DNA of 64,000 bases from Stakelama portus (GTDB lineage: Bacteria; Pseudomonadota; Alphaproteobacteria; Sphingomonadales; Sphingomonadaceae), in contig NZ_QFZL01000006.1 of NCBI RefSeq assembly GCF_003171655.1, positions 1-64,000 of the forward strand. Reading direction: 5' to 3'. Each line of letters begins with the position of its first letter. Position 1 is the first letter of the stretch. The notes beneath the pieces were generated by a model. The model saw nothing but the letters and a program-made list of their open reading frames with translations, made no database searches and was not told where the DNA came from. A program made the position numbers and the translations under genes. Positions 27,088 to 35,074 of this stretch are shown here, piece after piece.

Positions 27088-27531
27088 CTACTCGCCGCCG
27101 GTTTGCGACGTGGTGACCAGCGACACGCGGTTCAGGCCCGCGCGATTAAGCTCGCCCATCACCTGCATCACCTTGCCATAGCCCAGCGTCTGATCGCCGC
27201 GCAGATAGATTTGCGGCGGCTTGCCATTGTCGCCGACCTTCGCCGCGATGGCGTCGAGCTTTGCAGCAAGGGCCGCCTGCGGCACGGCTTCGCGATCGAT
27301 GAACACCGCGCCGGTATCGTCGATCGAAATCTGCACCGGCTCCTGATCCTGCTCCAGCGGCTTGGCGCGGCTTTCTGGCAAGTCGATCGGTACCCCGGCG
27401 GTGAGCAGCGGCGCGGTCACCATGAAGATGATCAGCAGCACCAGCATCACGTCGACCAGCGGCGTGACGTTGATATCCGCCATCGGCGCGCGCCGGCCCT
27501 TGCCGCGCTGCGAGGGAAGCTGCATCGCCAT
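27088..27531 (-). CDS. tolR: TolR, ExbD-family protein
   Basis: This 147-residue ExbD/TolR protein has the N-terminal motif [21 protein letters not shown], with the proton-relay Asp, and a periplasmic domain ([21 protein letters not shown]). With TolQ it forms the stator/motor that energises TolA. Its ATG overlaps the tolQ stop by one base (TGATG). Ten bases separate it from tolA. Confidence 0.95.
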   Translation of the reverse strand: MAMQLPSQRGKGRRAPMADINVTPLVDVMLVLLIIFMVTAPLLTAGVPIDLPESRAKPLEQDQEPVQISIDDTGAVFIDREAVPQAALAAKLDAIAAKVGDNGKPPQIYLRGDQTLGYGKVMQVMGELNRAGLNRVSLVTTSQTGGE

Positions 27532-28229
27532 CAGCCTTCATTCTCCAGACGTCGGCTGAGCGTGGCATGGAACCCATCGGCAAAACGATTGAGCCGCGCC
27601 TCGACCTTGTTCACCCGGTGGCTGAACCGGTTATAGGCGATGACGGCGGGAATCGCGGCGAACAGGCCGATCGCCGTCGCGAACAGCGCCTCGGCAATGC
27701 CCGGCGCGACCACCGCGAGCGAGCTGTTCTGCTCCGCCGCGATGCTGGTGAAGCTGCGCATGATGCCCCAGACCGTGCCGAACAGCCCGACGAACGGCGC
27801 AACCGCCCCGATCGTCGCCAGCCAGTTGAGCCGATCGGCCAGCTTGTCGACTTCGGCGGCCACAGTCGCGCCCATCGCCGTCGCCAGCCGTTCGCGCGTG
27901 CCCTCGCGGTCGATCCCCTTGCCGGAGGTCGAGCGGCGCCATTCGGTTACGCCTGCGGAAAACACACGCGCGATCGGCGTATCGCGTCCGGCGACGCGGC
28001 GATGAAACTCGTCCATGTCGTCCGCATCGCGATATTCGTCTTCGAACTGGTCGATCCGCCGGCGCGTCTTTCCCATGCGCAGCGCAAAGCCGATGATGAT
28101 CGCCCAGGTCCAGATGCTGGCAAGCAACAGGCCGATCATCACGCCCTTCACGACCCAGTCGGCCTGAAGGAACAGCGCGACCGGCGAAAGGGTCGCCGCT
28201 TCGGTATTCAGATTGGCGAAGACGTCCAT
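27531..28229 (-). CDS. tolQ: TolQ, MotA/ExbB-family proton channel
   Basis: This 232-residue inner-membrane protein has one N-terminal helix and two C-terminal helices with the family motif [20 protein letters not shown]. The motif is followed by [24 protein letters not shown] (quoted in part). It forms the pentameric channel around TolR. It follows ybgC by 6 bases and overlaps tolR by one base. Confidence 0.95.
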   Translation of the reverse strand: MDVFANLNTEAATLSPVALFLQADWVVKGVMIGLLLASIWTWAIIIGFALRMGKTRRRIDQFEDEYRDADDMDEFHRRVAGRDTPIARVFSAGVTEWRRSTSGKGIDREGTRERLATAMGATVAAEVDKLADRLNWLATIGAVAPFVGLFGTVWGIMRSFTSIAAEQNSSLAVVAPGIAEALFATAIGLFAAIPAVIAYNRFSHRVNKVEARLNRFADGFHATLSRRLENEG

Positions 28230-28235
28230 CGAAAT

Positions 28236-28694
28236 TCAGTTCCCCTTCCACACCAGCGGCTCGAACACCGCCATCCATTCGACCGGCTGGCGGCGCGGGC
28301 GACCGGATGGTGCGACGAACACCGCCTCGACTTCCGCTTCCGCCAATATGGTCTCCGCCCGCATGACTCGCTGATGAATAACTACCGCCGCAGAACGAAG
28401 TGCCATGACCCGACTCACCACCGTCAGCACGTCGCCGAGCCGGGCCGGCGCCGTGTATCGTATCGACAGGTCGCGTATCGCATAGGCGCCCAGCCCCGCC
28501 TCGAATGTCGCCCGCTGATCGATCCCGACAATTTCGAGCATATCGGAACGCGCGCGTTCCAAATAGCGCAGATAATTGGCGTGATAGACCACCCCGGTCA
28601 GGTCGGTGTCCTCGAAATAGACACGCAGGACAAAGCGGTGCTCGCCATCGGCGAAGCGGCCGGCAGGTGCAGATTCGTTCGCATCGGTCGCCAT
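28236..28694 (-). CDS. ybgC: YbgC-family acyl-CoA thioesterase
   Basis: This 152-residue hotdog-fold thioesterase opens the tol-pal operon as in most proteobacteria. The active-site segment is YFEDTDLTGVVYHANYLRYL, containing the catalytic Asp, and the ERARSDML helix follows. YbgC hydrolyses acyl-CoAs and associates with phospholipid synthesis enzymes. The tail carries a GRPRRQP segment before the C-terminus. The promoter of the whole operon should lie upstream of 28694. Confidence 0.92.
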   Translation of the reverse strand: MATDANESAPAGRFADGEHRFVLRVYFEDTDLTGVVYHANYLRYLERARSDMLEIVGIDQRATFEAGLGAYAIRDLSIRYTAPARLGDVLTVVSRVMALRSAAVVIHQRVMRAETILAEAEVEAVFVAPSGRPRRQPVEWMAVFEPLVWKGN

Positions 28695-28781
28695 GAACCG
28701 GCCGCACTAGCCGACCAGCGAGGCGGAAGGAAGGCGGCGGCATGGCGCAGAAGGCTCGTTTCGGCGCGTAAAAACTTCCGC

Positions 28782-28829
28782 TTGACGATGTCACCCAAAG
28801 GTTACATGTAACGCAAAGGTTACATGGAG
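28782..28829 (+). promoter_or_regulatory. Operator/promoter with direct repeats and palindrome
   Basis: CAAAGGTTACATG occurs twice (28796-28808 and 28814-28826), with an 18-base period. The first copy is part of the perfect 12-bp palindrome GTTACATGTAAC (28801-28812). TTGACG (28782-28787) is a possible -35 element, so the repeats would cover the -10 region. GGAG (28826-28829) is the ribosome-binding site for the gene at 28838. The likely binder is the XRE protein encoded at the end of the same gene set. Confidence 0.65.
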
Positions 28830-28837
28830 TCGTATCG

Positions 28838-29254
28838 ATGAGTAATGTCGAACGGGCCGATCGGCTCGGCAATATCCGCGCGGTGCTGTTTCTGGCGATG
28901 GCCGGTCTGTTGGTGCTCAACCTTGCCATCAGCATAAACGAATTCGATCGCCCTGCCCGATTTGGCGCCTGGACGTTCATGGTCGGCATCATGGCGATGA
29001 ACCTGACCGGCATCGGCGGCTGTTTCAAAAATCCCGGGCTGCGGCGCCTGCTCAACGATGAAGTAGTGCAGATGCACCGCCGTATCGCCGTGACGACCGG
29101 CTTCTGGGTGGGGCTGGTGAGCATGATTGCGGCACTGTTTGCGACCATCGCCGACCCGTCGCTCGCCATCCCCGCGCTGGCCACCGCGATCACCGCGACG
29201 CTGACGCTGGCGCTGCTGCATTTCGCCGTTCTGGAACTGCGCGCTGCATATTGA
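28838..29254 (+). CDS. Small membrane protein of XRE-controlled module
   Basis: This 138-residue protein has four hydrophobic segments (AVLFLAMAGLLVLNLAISI, FMVGIMAMNLTGIGGCF, FWVGLVSMIAALFATIA and ALATAITATLTLALLHFAVL). The start follows GGAG at 28826-28829. It is the first of three co-directional genes ending with an XRE regulator. No named family is recognised; its general layout resembles the next gene, so they may be distant paralogues. Confidence 0.75.
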   Translation: MSNVERADRLGNIRAVLFLAMAGLLVLNLAISINEFDRPARFGAWTFMVGIMAMNLTGIGGCFKNPGLRRLLNDEVVQMHRRIAVTTGFWVGLVSMIAALFATIADPSLAIPALATAITATLTLALLHFAVLELRAAY

Positions 29255-29283
29255 GCCACGGGGCCGATCTGCAGGCTGAAACA

Positions 29284-29315
29284 ATCCCGGCGGAGCCGGT
29301 CAAACGGGCCGGGAT
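29284..29315 (+). other. Hairpin between the two membrane-protein genes
   Basis: ATCCCGGC (29284-29291) pairs perfectly with GCCGGGAT (29308-29315) around a 16-base loop. No T-run follows. It could modulate transcript stability or translation of the downstream gene, whose GAGGAG ribosome-binding site begins about 10 bases later. Confidence 0.5.
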
Positions 29316-29336
29316 ACGCCCTTTGAGGAGAATATC

Positions 29337-29789
29337 ATGTCCGCTGCAATCCATGAAAAAGCCGAGCGTCTGGGCCGCAAGCGCGTGCGGACATGGACGG
29401 TGCTTGCAATCCTCCTGCTCACGCAAGAGGCGGTCTATTTCACTTCGGATCGCCCCGATCTGATGCTGCGCGCGGGGGATTGGATGAAGACCGCCGCGTG
29501 GATGATCCTGTCGCTGGTGCTGCTGGCGGCATTGTGGACCGGCGGAACCTGGTTCGCCAGCCGCGCGATGCGCGCGCTGATCGACGATGAGGGCACCCGT
29601 GCCAACCGCGCGGATGCGCTCTCGCTCGGCTTTGGTGTCGCGATACTGACCGCGCTGGCAATCTATGCCGTCTCGCTGTTCGAACCGGTGCGGGCCAATC
29701 TGGTCGTGCATCTCGTGGTCAGCATGGGGCTGCTGTCGGCGGTGCTGCGCTTCGGACTCCTCGAACAGCGTGCCTATCGCGGTGGCTGA
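29337..29789 (+). CDS. Membrane protein of XRE-controlled module
   Basis: This 150-residue protein has four hydrophobic helices (TVLAILLLTQEAVYF, AAWMILSLVLLAALWTGGTWF, LGFGVAILTALAIYAVSLF and NLVVHLVVSMGLLSAVLRFG). They are interrupted by a charged loop (RALIDDEGTRANRADAL). The start has GAGGAG seven bases upstream. Its end overlaps the XRE gene by 8 bases. Similar membrane proteins beside small XRE regulators are widespread in bacteria but uncharacterised. Confidence 0.75.
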   Translation: MSAAIHEKAERLGRKRVRTWTVLAILLLTQEAVYFTSDRPDLMLRAGDWMKTAAWMILSLVLLAALWTGGTWFASRAMRALIDDEGTRANRADALSLGFGVAILTALAIYAVSLFEPVRANLVVHLVVSMGLLSAVLRFGLLEQRAYRGG

Positions 29790-29988
29790 AACGCTGCGAA
29801 ATGCCATCCGCGCTGCGCGCGAGGCGCGTGGATGGACACAGGCCGACCTCGCCGAGCGAGTCGGCGTGTCGCGAAAGACCGTCAACACCGTTGAAAACGG
29901 CGTGTTCGTGCCGTCCACAGTGATCGCGCTCAAGATGGCGCGCGCCTTTGACGTGGCGGTCGAGGATCTTTTCTCCCTCGAAGACTGA
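29782..29988 (+). CDS. Small XRE-family HTH regulator
   Basis: This 68-residue protein is almost entirely one Cro/C1-type helix-turn-helix domain: LRNAIRAAREARGWTQADLA, then VGVSRKTVNTVENGVFVPS and ALKMARAFDVAVEDLFSLED. It is of the YozG-like minimal type, with no ligand-binding domain. The probable start is GTG 29782, inside the preceding gene; GTG 29770 is an alternative. It is expected to repress its own operon through the repeats at 28796-28826. Confidence 0.85.
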   Translation: MAETLRNAIRAAREARGWTQADLAERVGVSRKTVNTVENGVFVPSTVIALKMARAFDVAVEDLFSLED

Positions 29989-31017
29989 TCAGCCGGCGTC
30001 GAACAGCCCGTCCTGACCGCCTTCGGGCGGGTTGAGGCCAAGATGCTTCCACCCCGCCGGGTTGAGACAGCGGCCGCGCGCCGTGCGGGCGATCATGCCG
30101 ATCTGGATCAGATAGGGCTCGATCACTTCCTCGATCGTGTCGCGCGGTTCGGAAAGGCCTGCCGCGAGGGTTTCCACGCCGACCGGCCCGCCGCGATAAA
30201 TGTCGGCAATCATGGTCAGATAGCGCCGGTCCATCGCATCGAGGCCCAGTGCATCGACTTCCAGCCGGTTGAGCGCACGGTCCGCCGTCGGTGCGTCGAC
30301 GGTTTCGACACCCGCTACATTGGCGAAATCGCGCACCCGCCGCAGCAGCCGCCCCGAAATGCGCGGCGTACCGCGCGAGCGTTTGGCAATCTCCCGCGCA
30401 CCATCGGGCGCGACATGCAGGTCGAGCAGATTGGCAGCGCGCGTCACCACCTTTTCCAGTTCCTCGACCGTGTAGAAATTGAGCCGCACCGGAATGCCGA
30501 AACGGTCGCGCAGCGGCGTCGACAACAGCCCCTGCCGCGTCGTCGCGCCGACAAGGGTGAAGCGCGGCAAATCGATCCGCACCGATCGCGCTGACGGCCC
30601 CTCGCCGATCATCAGGTCGAGCGCACGGTCCTCCATCGCGGGATAGAGCACTTCCTCGACCGCCGGATTGAGCCGGTGAATCTCGTCGATGAACAGGACG
30701 TCGCCGTCTTCCAGATTGGTGAGCAGCGCGGCGAGATCGCCCGATTTGGCAATCACCGGTCCGGACGTCGCGCGAAAACCGACACCCATTTCACGCGCCA
30801 TGATCTGCGCCAGCGTCGTCTTGCCCAGCCCCGGCGGGCCGAAGAACAGGACATGGTCGAGCGCCTCGTCGCGCCCCTTCGCTGCCTGAATGAAGACGCG
30901 CAAATTATCACGCGCCGCCGCCTGCCCGACAAATTCGTCGAGCGATTTGGGCCGCAGCGCGGCGTCGACATCGTCGGCACGGCGCGCCGGCGTGAGGATG
31001 CGGTCGGGGTCAGTCAT
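29989..31017 (-). CDS. ruvB: Holliday junction branch migration ATPase RuvB
   Basis: RuvB is the hexameric AAA+ motor that drives branch migration with RuvA. The 342-residue protein shows Walker A GPPGLGKT (60-67), Walker B DEIH (111-114), sensor [18 protein letters not shown] and the C-terminal winged-helix domain ([11 protein letters not shown]). The stop is immediately adjacent to the XRE stop on the other strand. ruvA lies 700 bases upstream, separated by a small gene and a GIY-YIG element. Confidence 0.97.
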   Translation of the reverse strand: MTDPDRILTPARRADDVDAALRPKSLDEFVGQAAARDNLRVFIQAAKGRDEALDHVLFFGPPGLGKTTLAQIMAREMGVGFRATSGPVIAKSGDLAALLTNLEDGDVLFIDEIHRLNPAVEEVLYPAMEDRALDLMIGEGPSARSVRIDLPRFTLVGATTRQGLLSTPLRDRFGIPVRLNFYTVEELEKVVTRAANLLDLHVAPDGAREIAKRSRGTPRISGRLLRRVRDFANVAGVETVDAPTADRALNRLEVDALGLDAMDRRYLTMIADIYRGGPVGVETLAAGLSEPRDTIEEVIEPYLIQIGMIARTARGRCLNPAGWKHLGLNPPEGGQDGLFDAG

Positions 31018-31100
31018 ACGTGGCCAAACCGCCTGTGACATTCGTGGCGCATCAAGCGCAAGCTGCGGAGCGATGCTCCGAAAAAGCTCACCCGGCAAAA

Positions 31101-31131
31101 ATCGTCATGCTGAACTTGTTTCAGCATCCAC
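31101..31131. repeat. Left arm of perfect 31-bp inverted repeat (hairpin-forming)
   Basis: Bases 31101-31131 are the exact reverse complement of 31471-31501. Each arm is itself palindromic (ATGCTGAA / TTCAGCAT around a 5-base loop). Translated fragments of this sequence read HAELVSAS or NLFQHP, a signature I have seen in many misannotated alphaproteobacterial proteins, so it is a dispersed repeat. The stop codon of the GIY-YIG gene (31121-31123) lies inside this arm. Confidence 0.9.
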
Positions 31132-31450
31132 TTTTCCGCACATCCAACCTCGGCGCTTCGAACCCAAGCCCCACCGCCAGATCGAGCCAATCCGGATTGT
31201 CCGATTCGATCAGATTGAGTTTCCATTCGCGCCGCCAGCGTTTCAGCCGCTTCTCGCGCGCGATTGCTTGCTCCATTGTGCCAAACAGCTCGAAGCGAAC
31301 CAGGCGATCGACGCTGTATTTCGACGTGAACCACGGCACGGTCCCGGCGCGGTGTTGATGCAGCCGCGCGATCAGATCGGATGTGACACCGATATAGATC
31401 GTCCCGACCCGACCACTCGCGAGAATGTAGACGCAGGGTTGCCTCTCCAT
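31121..31450 (-). CDS. GIY-YIG nuclease domain protein
   Basis: This 109-residue protein is a single GIY-YIG nuclease domain. The two strands are CVYILASG and TIYIGVTSDL (VYI 7-9, YIG 19-21). R29 in DLIARLHQHRAG and E66 in AIAREKRLKRWRREWK match the catalytic Arg and metal-binding Glu. Stand-alone members (UPF0213/YhbQ-like) are of uncertain role. The start at 31450 has GGAG upstream. The last residues (SGC) and the stop are encoded by the left repeat arm. It is transcribed in the ruv direction but has its own flanking repeats. Confidence 0.88.
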   Translation of the reverse strand: MERQPCVYILASGRVGTIYIGVTSDLIARLHQHRAGTVPWFTSKYSVDRLVRFELFGTMEQAIAREKRLKRWRREWKLNLIESDNPDWLDLAVGLGFEAPRLDVRKSGC

Positions 31451-31470
31451 GGTCCGCTCTCCGAGGCCGG

Positions 31471-31501
31471 GTGGATGCTGAAACAAGTTCAGCATGACGA
31501 T
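31471..31501. repeat. Right arm of perfect 31-bp inverted repeat
   Basis: This is the inverted mate of 31101-31131, with no mismatch. The internal hairpin ATGCTGAA (31475-31482) / TTCAGCAT (31488-31495) has loop ACAAG. It lies about 20 bases upstream of the GIY-YIG start codon. The two arms and gene make a compact 401-bp unit (31101-31501). Confidence 0.9.
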
Positions 31502-31516
31502 GAAAGTCGAATAGCA

Positions 31517-31723
31517 TCAGCTCGACGCTTGCCAGCGAGCGTCGGAAACGATTGCCCGGCAATGATAGCAAGCCGAACGATTGCCATCGTGATTATACCA
31601 TTCGTGTTTTCCGCCAGCCGCTTCGCAGTCTCGGCCTTTGGGAAACAAGCCTATCCAAGACCACGGCATTTGCCGACGCAGGAATGTGCGCCACCGGTAG
31701 GGCCGCTTTGTATGCTCGCTCAC
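31517..31723 (-). CDS. Small putative zinc-ribbon protein coupled to ruvA
   Basis: This 68-residue protein has C33, H40, C52 and C55 arranged as C-x6-H...C-x2-C in a [19 protein letters not shown] context, suggesting one zinc site. The N-terminus is basic and aromatic ([17 protein letters not shown]). It starts with GTG (31721-31723), overlapping the ruvA stop in a GTGA junction, so it is translationally coupled to ruvA. I do not know the family. The position suggests a link with Holliday-junction processing, but this is only contextual. Confidence 0.65.
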   Translation of the reverse strand: MSEHTKRPYRWRTFLRRQMPWSWIGLFPKGRDCEAAGGKHEWYNHDGNRSACYHCRAIVSDARWQASS

Positions 31724-32319
31724 TTCGCCGCCTTTCGCAGCGCCAGCCGCACCAGCGCGTCGAGGCTCGCGCCAATCCCCAGTTCGTCGTCCGCCGCCTT
31801 CACTGCCGCGCTTGCCTCGGCGGGTTTGAAGCCGAGGTTGAGCAGCGCCGACACGGCATCCTGCGCCGCGCCCGCCGCCGGAGCCGCCGCGCCTGCTTCC
31901 GCGCCGCCGCCCAGCGCGACGCCTGCCTTGTCCTTCAACTCGTTGCAGATGCGCTGCGCCAGTTTCGGGCCGACGCCGTTCGCCCGCGCGATCATCGCGC
32001 TGTCGGCCCGGGCGATCGCGCCTTGTACTTCGGCGGGGGCAAGGATCGAAAGGATCGCCAGCGCCACTTTCGCGCCCACGCCCTGCACGCTGGTGAGCAG
32101 GCGGAACCAGTCGCGTTCCTCGGCGCTGGCAAAGCCCATCAGCCGGATCGAATCCTCGCTGACCAGCATCTCGGTATGCACGGTCACATGGTCGCCGGTG
32201 ATCCCGAGTTTCTCCAGCGTCTTGGCCGACGCCCCGACCAGATAGCCCACGCCGCCCACGTCGATCACCGCATGATCGGCGCCCGAAAAGGCAAGTTTGC
32301 CGGTAAGATGCGCGATCAT
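31720..32319 (-). CDS. ruvA: Holliday junction DNA helicase subunit RuvA
   Basis: RuvA tetramers bind Holliday junctions and load RuvB. The 199-residue protein has the N-terminal OB domain ([22 protein letters not shown]), helix-hairpin-helix motifs ([36 protein letters not shown]), an Ala/Gly-rich linker, and the RuvB-binding domain III ([16 protein letters not shown]). Its stop overlaps the small zinc-ribbon gene. Confidence 0.96.
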   Translation of the reverse strand: MIAHLTGKLAFSGADHAVIDVGGVGYLVGASAKTLEKLGITGDHVTVHTEMLVSEDSIRLMGFASAEERDWFRLLTSVQGVGAKVALAILSILAPAEVQGAIARADSAMIARANGVGPKLAQRICNELKDKAGVALGGGAEAGAAAPAAGAAQDAVSALLNLGFKPAEASAAVKAADDELGIGASLDALVRLALRKAAK

Positions 32320-32469
32320 GCCGGAGCCCGCAAAGACATGGCGAGAGAGAAAGTGCCGGAAATCATGCGCGGTACATAAGCGGAACGAAGGGTCCTGGGA
32401 AAGCGAAAAGCCGTATCGGGGAGATTACTTAAGGAGATCATCCGGGCAGAGAAGCGCCGCGCGGCAGGC

Positions 32470-32519
32470 TATAATCCTACGTGTCAGGGGAAGCTCCCCG
32501 ACAAGCGCGTCAGGACGCG
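32470..32519 (+). promoter_or_regulatory. TATAAT box and structured leader of STAS-like gene
   Basis: A perfect TATAAT (32470-32475) is followed by two hairpins. The first is TGTC-(A)-GGGGA / TCCCC-GACA (32482-32503, one bulged A). The second is CGCGT / ACGCG (32506-32519, loop CAGG). GAGGGG then lies about 8 bases before the ATG at 32533. I see no good -35 element, so an activator or other sigma factor may be needed. Confidence 0.5.
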
Positions 32520-32532
32520 AGGGGATTACGGC

Positions 32533-33000
32533 ATGTTCAGGGCGGAGATTCCGGCACAGGGCGAGCGCACACGGCTTCCGATATTCGTCTCGATGGACGA
32601 TACTGCGGAAAGCACGGCGCTCGATATCCGCGCGACGTTCGAAGATGGCGTGCTCCGGGTCACCGGCAGCGGCGCCTGGAACCGCATGCAATTGACCGGG
32701 CATTTCGCCCGGCTGCACGAACTGATCCGCCCGGTCCGCGAACGCGGCGAGCCATTGCTGGCGCTTATCGACATGCGCGGCATCACCGAAATGCCCGATG
32801 AGATCGTAGCGGTGATCGATCGCGAAACCGCGCGCCTCTATCAGGAACAGGATCGCGTGGCGGTGATGGTCGCGTCGTCGCTGGTGAAGATGCAGATGAA
32901 GCGTGCCGCCGAAAAGGCGCAGCGCGAATTCTTTCTCTCTGCCAAGGCAGCACTCACCTGGCTCACTGCCTATCGCGATATTCCCGCCGGACGCGCCTGA
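32533..33000 (+). CDS. STAS/SpoIIAA-like domain protein
   Basis: This 155-residue soluble protein has the alternating β/α pattern of SpoIIAA-like/SEC14 STAS domains: [60 protein letters not shown] and a C-terminal [14 protein letters not shown]. No catalytic motif is visible. It lies between ruvA and ruvC on the opposite strand, and its last 31 bases overlap the ruvC 3' end tail-to-tail. A second in-frame ATG at 32593 is possible, but the RBS favours 32533. Confidence 0.6.
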   Translation: MFRAEIPAQGERTRLPIFVSMDDTAESTALDIRATFEDGVLRVTGSGAWNRMQLTGHFARLHELIRPVRERGEPLLALIDMRGITEMPDEIVAVIDRETARLYQEQDRVAVMVASSLVKMQMKRAAEKAQREFFLSAKAALTWLTAYRDIPAGRA

Positions 33001-33485
33001 ACGCCCAGCGAACGCGCGCTCGCCAGGTGATGCGCGTGACAGATGGCGACCGCGAGCGCATCGGCGGCATCCGGCCCGTCAATCTTCACGCCCGGCAGCA
33101 ATCGCGCGACCATCGCATGGACCTGCGCCTTTTCGGCATTCCCGACGCCCACCACCGATTTTTTGACGAGGCGGGCCGCATATTCGCCAACGCCGATCCC
33201 GGTCCGCGCCACTGCGCACAGGGCAACGCCGCGCGCCTGCCCCAGCTTTAGCGTCGATTGCGGGTTGGAATTGACGAACACTTCCTCGATCGCCGCGCCA
33301 TCGGGCGCGTGATCGGCGATCAGCGCGGTGAGCATCGAATCGAGATGCGCCAGGCGCTGCGCAAGCGGGGCCTGCGTATCGGTTTTGAGCCGCCCATTGC
33401 CGATATGCGAAAGGCGATTGCCTTCCGCCCGGATGAGCCCCCAGCCGGTCGTCCCCAGGCCCGGATCGATACCGAGCAGGATCAT
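32970..33485 (-). CDS. ruvC: Crossover junction endodeoxyribonuclease RuvC
   Basis: RuvC resolves Holliday junctions. The 171-residue RNase-H-like protein has the acidic catalytic residues D7 ([12 protein letters not shown]), E67 ([11 protein letters not shown]), D139 and D142 ([14 protein letters not shown]). Length is normal. It is separated from ruvA by a gene on the other strand, so ruvC is probably transcribed on its own. Confidence 0.96.
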   Translation of the reverse strand: MILLGIDPGLGTTGWGLIRAEGNRLSHIGNGRLKTDTQAPLAQRLAHLDSMLTALIADHAPDGAAIEEVFVNSNPQSTLKLGQARGVALCAVARTGIGVGEYAARLVKKSVVGVGNAEKAQVHAMVARLLPGVKIDGPDAADALAVAICHAHHLASARSLGVQARPAGISR

Positions 33486-33595
33486 GGATCCGCCCGCAGC
33501 CGCAACAGCAGAGATTTGAAAGTCGGTTTGAGACCGGTCCTGTCCATCAATTCGTCCTAAAAGACTCTGGAGGGCAGCTCCAGCCCCGCCTGGGA

Positions 33596-34159
33596 ATGGC
33601 TCGCCGGCCTTTCCAGGCTGCCGATTTCAAGGACCCGTCGTTCAACGTGTCAAAGCTGGACATCTTCTTTGCCGAACACCGCAACCTGCGTGAACGTACC
33701 GCAGAAATGGAAGCATTGGCGACACAATTGGAACAACCGAGCATCGCCCAGCTCAACGATGCGCGCTGGCGCTTCACCCGTACGCTGCTGCGTACCCTGA
33801 CGATGAAGGAACGCATCGTCTATCCTCGGCTGCGACTGCACCCCGACCCGAAGGCGCGCGAAATCGCAAGGCGATTCAGCGAATCGACTGCCGTCGATTA
33901 TGAGCGGTTCGCCAACCATACAAAGCGCTTCCCACCCGAGACGGTGATCGATCACTGGCCAGCCTATGCTGCCGCCGTCCGGTTGCGAACCGCCGAAATG
34001 CACGAGCGCATGGATCGCGAGGAACGCGATCTTTTTCCGCTGCTCGAAAATGCGCCGGAAATCGACGCATTGCCGATCCCGGAGAAAAACTGGGCAGCCG
34101 ATGGCTGGCGTGTCCGGGACATGCTGGGGCTCGACTCGCCCGACGACCGGGTGGCCTGA
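33596..34159 (+). CDS. Hemerythrin-like (HHE) helical protein
   Basis: This 187-residue all-helical protein resembles hemerythrin/HHE cation-binding domains. H28 sits in [21 protein letters not shown] (71-79) resembles the second repeat, and [16 protein letters not shown] (H136, E142/E143) the last. The His expected before KERIVYP is replaced (TLTMKER), so iron binding is doubtful or altered. The family senses O2, NO or redox state in some bacteria. No membrane or signal segment is seen. Confidence 0.6.
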   Translation: MARRPFQAADFKDPSFNVSKLDIFFAEHRNLRERTAEMEALATQLEQPSIAQLNDARWRFTRTLLRTLTMKERIVYPRLRLHPDPKAREIARRFSESTAVDYERFANHTKRFPPETVIDHWPAYAAAVRLRTAEMHERMDREERDLFPLLENAPEIDALPIPEKNWAADGWRVRDMLGLDSPDDRVA

Positions 34160-34183
34160 CGCCGCCCGGCCAATCCAGACAAA

Positions 34184-34927
34184 TCAGCCGAGCTTTTCCA
34201 TCACCTCGTCGGGAACTTCGTAATTGCCCCACACGGTCTGGACGTCGTCATCATCGTCCAGAATGTCGATCAGCTTGAACAAGGTCTGCGCGTCGGATTC
34301 ATCGAGCGTCACCACTGTCTGCGGACGCCAGGCGAGCTTTGCGCCTTCGGGTTCGCCGAGCACCGGTTCGAGCGCGCTGGCGACTTCGTGCAGGCCGTCG
34401 GCGGCGGTCCAGATTTCATGGCCGTCCTCGCTCGATTCGACATCTTCTGCGCCGGCTTCCAGCGCCGCCTCGAATATTTTTTCGGCGTCGCCCGCGCTGG
34501 CGGGATAGGAAATCAGGCCGAGCCGGTCGAACCCATGCGTCACCGATCCCGACGCGCCCAGATTGCCGCCATTCTTGCTCATCGCCGTGCGCACATTGGT
34601 CGCGGTGCGATTGCGATTGTCGGACAGTGCCTCGACGATCAGCGAAACCCCGCCCGGGCCGAAGCCTTCGTACCGGATCTCTTCATAATTGTCGGTGTCG
34701 CCGCCCGACGCCTTGTCGATCGCGCGCTGGATATTGTCCTTGGGCATCGACTGCGCCTTGGCGGCATTGACCGCCGCGCGCAGGCGCGGGTTCATGTCCG
34801 GATCGGGCGTACCCATTTTCGCGGCGACGGTGATTTCGCGGCTCAGCTTGGAAAAGAGCGAGCTGCGCTTCTTATCCTGCGCACCCTTGCGGTGCATGAT
34901 GTTCTTGAATTTGGAATGGCCTGCCAT
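34184..34927 (-). CDS. yebC: YebC/PmpR-family DNA-binding regulator or translation factor
   Basis: The 247-residue protein matches YebC: start [20 protein letters not shown], then [40 protein letters not shown] and [19 protein letters not shown]. YebC proteins act as transcriptional regulators (PmpR) and, in recent work, as ribosome-associated factors that help translate proline runs. Length is typical. Minus strand, downstream of ybjQ and a repeat-like intergenic structure. Confidence 0.95.
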   Translation of the reverse strand: MAGHSKFKNIMHRKGAQDKKRSSLFSKLSREITVAAKMGTPDPDMNPRLRAAVNAAKAQSMPKDNIQRAIDKASGGDTDNYEEIRYEGFGPGGVSLIVEALSDNRNRTATNVRTAMSKNGGNLGASGSVTHGFDRLGLISYPASAGDAEKIFEAALEAGAEDVESSEDGHEIWTAADGLHEVASALEPVLGEPEGAKLAWRPQTVVTLDESDAQTLFKLIDILDDDDDVQTVWGNYEVPDEVMEKLG

Positions 34928-34951
34928 TGGTGTTCCATGAAATCCATTTGG

Positions 34952-35021
34952 GCCGGGCCTGTCGAAGCCCCGCTCTTCTTCCGGCTCGCACTAGAAGAAA
35001 AACCGGGCCTTCGACAAGGCT
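34952..35021. repeat. Imperfect REP-like inverted repeat between ybjQ and yebC
   Basis: GGGCCTGTCGAAGCCC near 34953-34970 and GGGCCTTCGACAAGGC near 35005-35020 are near-inverted copies, separated by a TTCTTC...GAAGAA pair. The TTCGACAAG core resembles a dispersed sphingomonad intergenic repeat familiar to me. It may act as a terminator or mRNA stabiliser for ybjQ. Confidence 0.5.
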
Positions 35022-35074
35022 CTGCCGCGCCTGCAGGCAGCACGCGCCGCAAGCGGCGCCTTGCCAAACCGGGA

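Noticed and set aside
31014..31571. Minus-strand frame containing the HAELVSAS peptide near the GIY-YIG gene
   Set aside because: The peptide is translation of the dispersed repeat arm in a different frame, not a gene.
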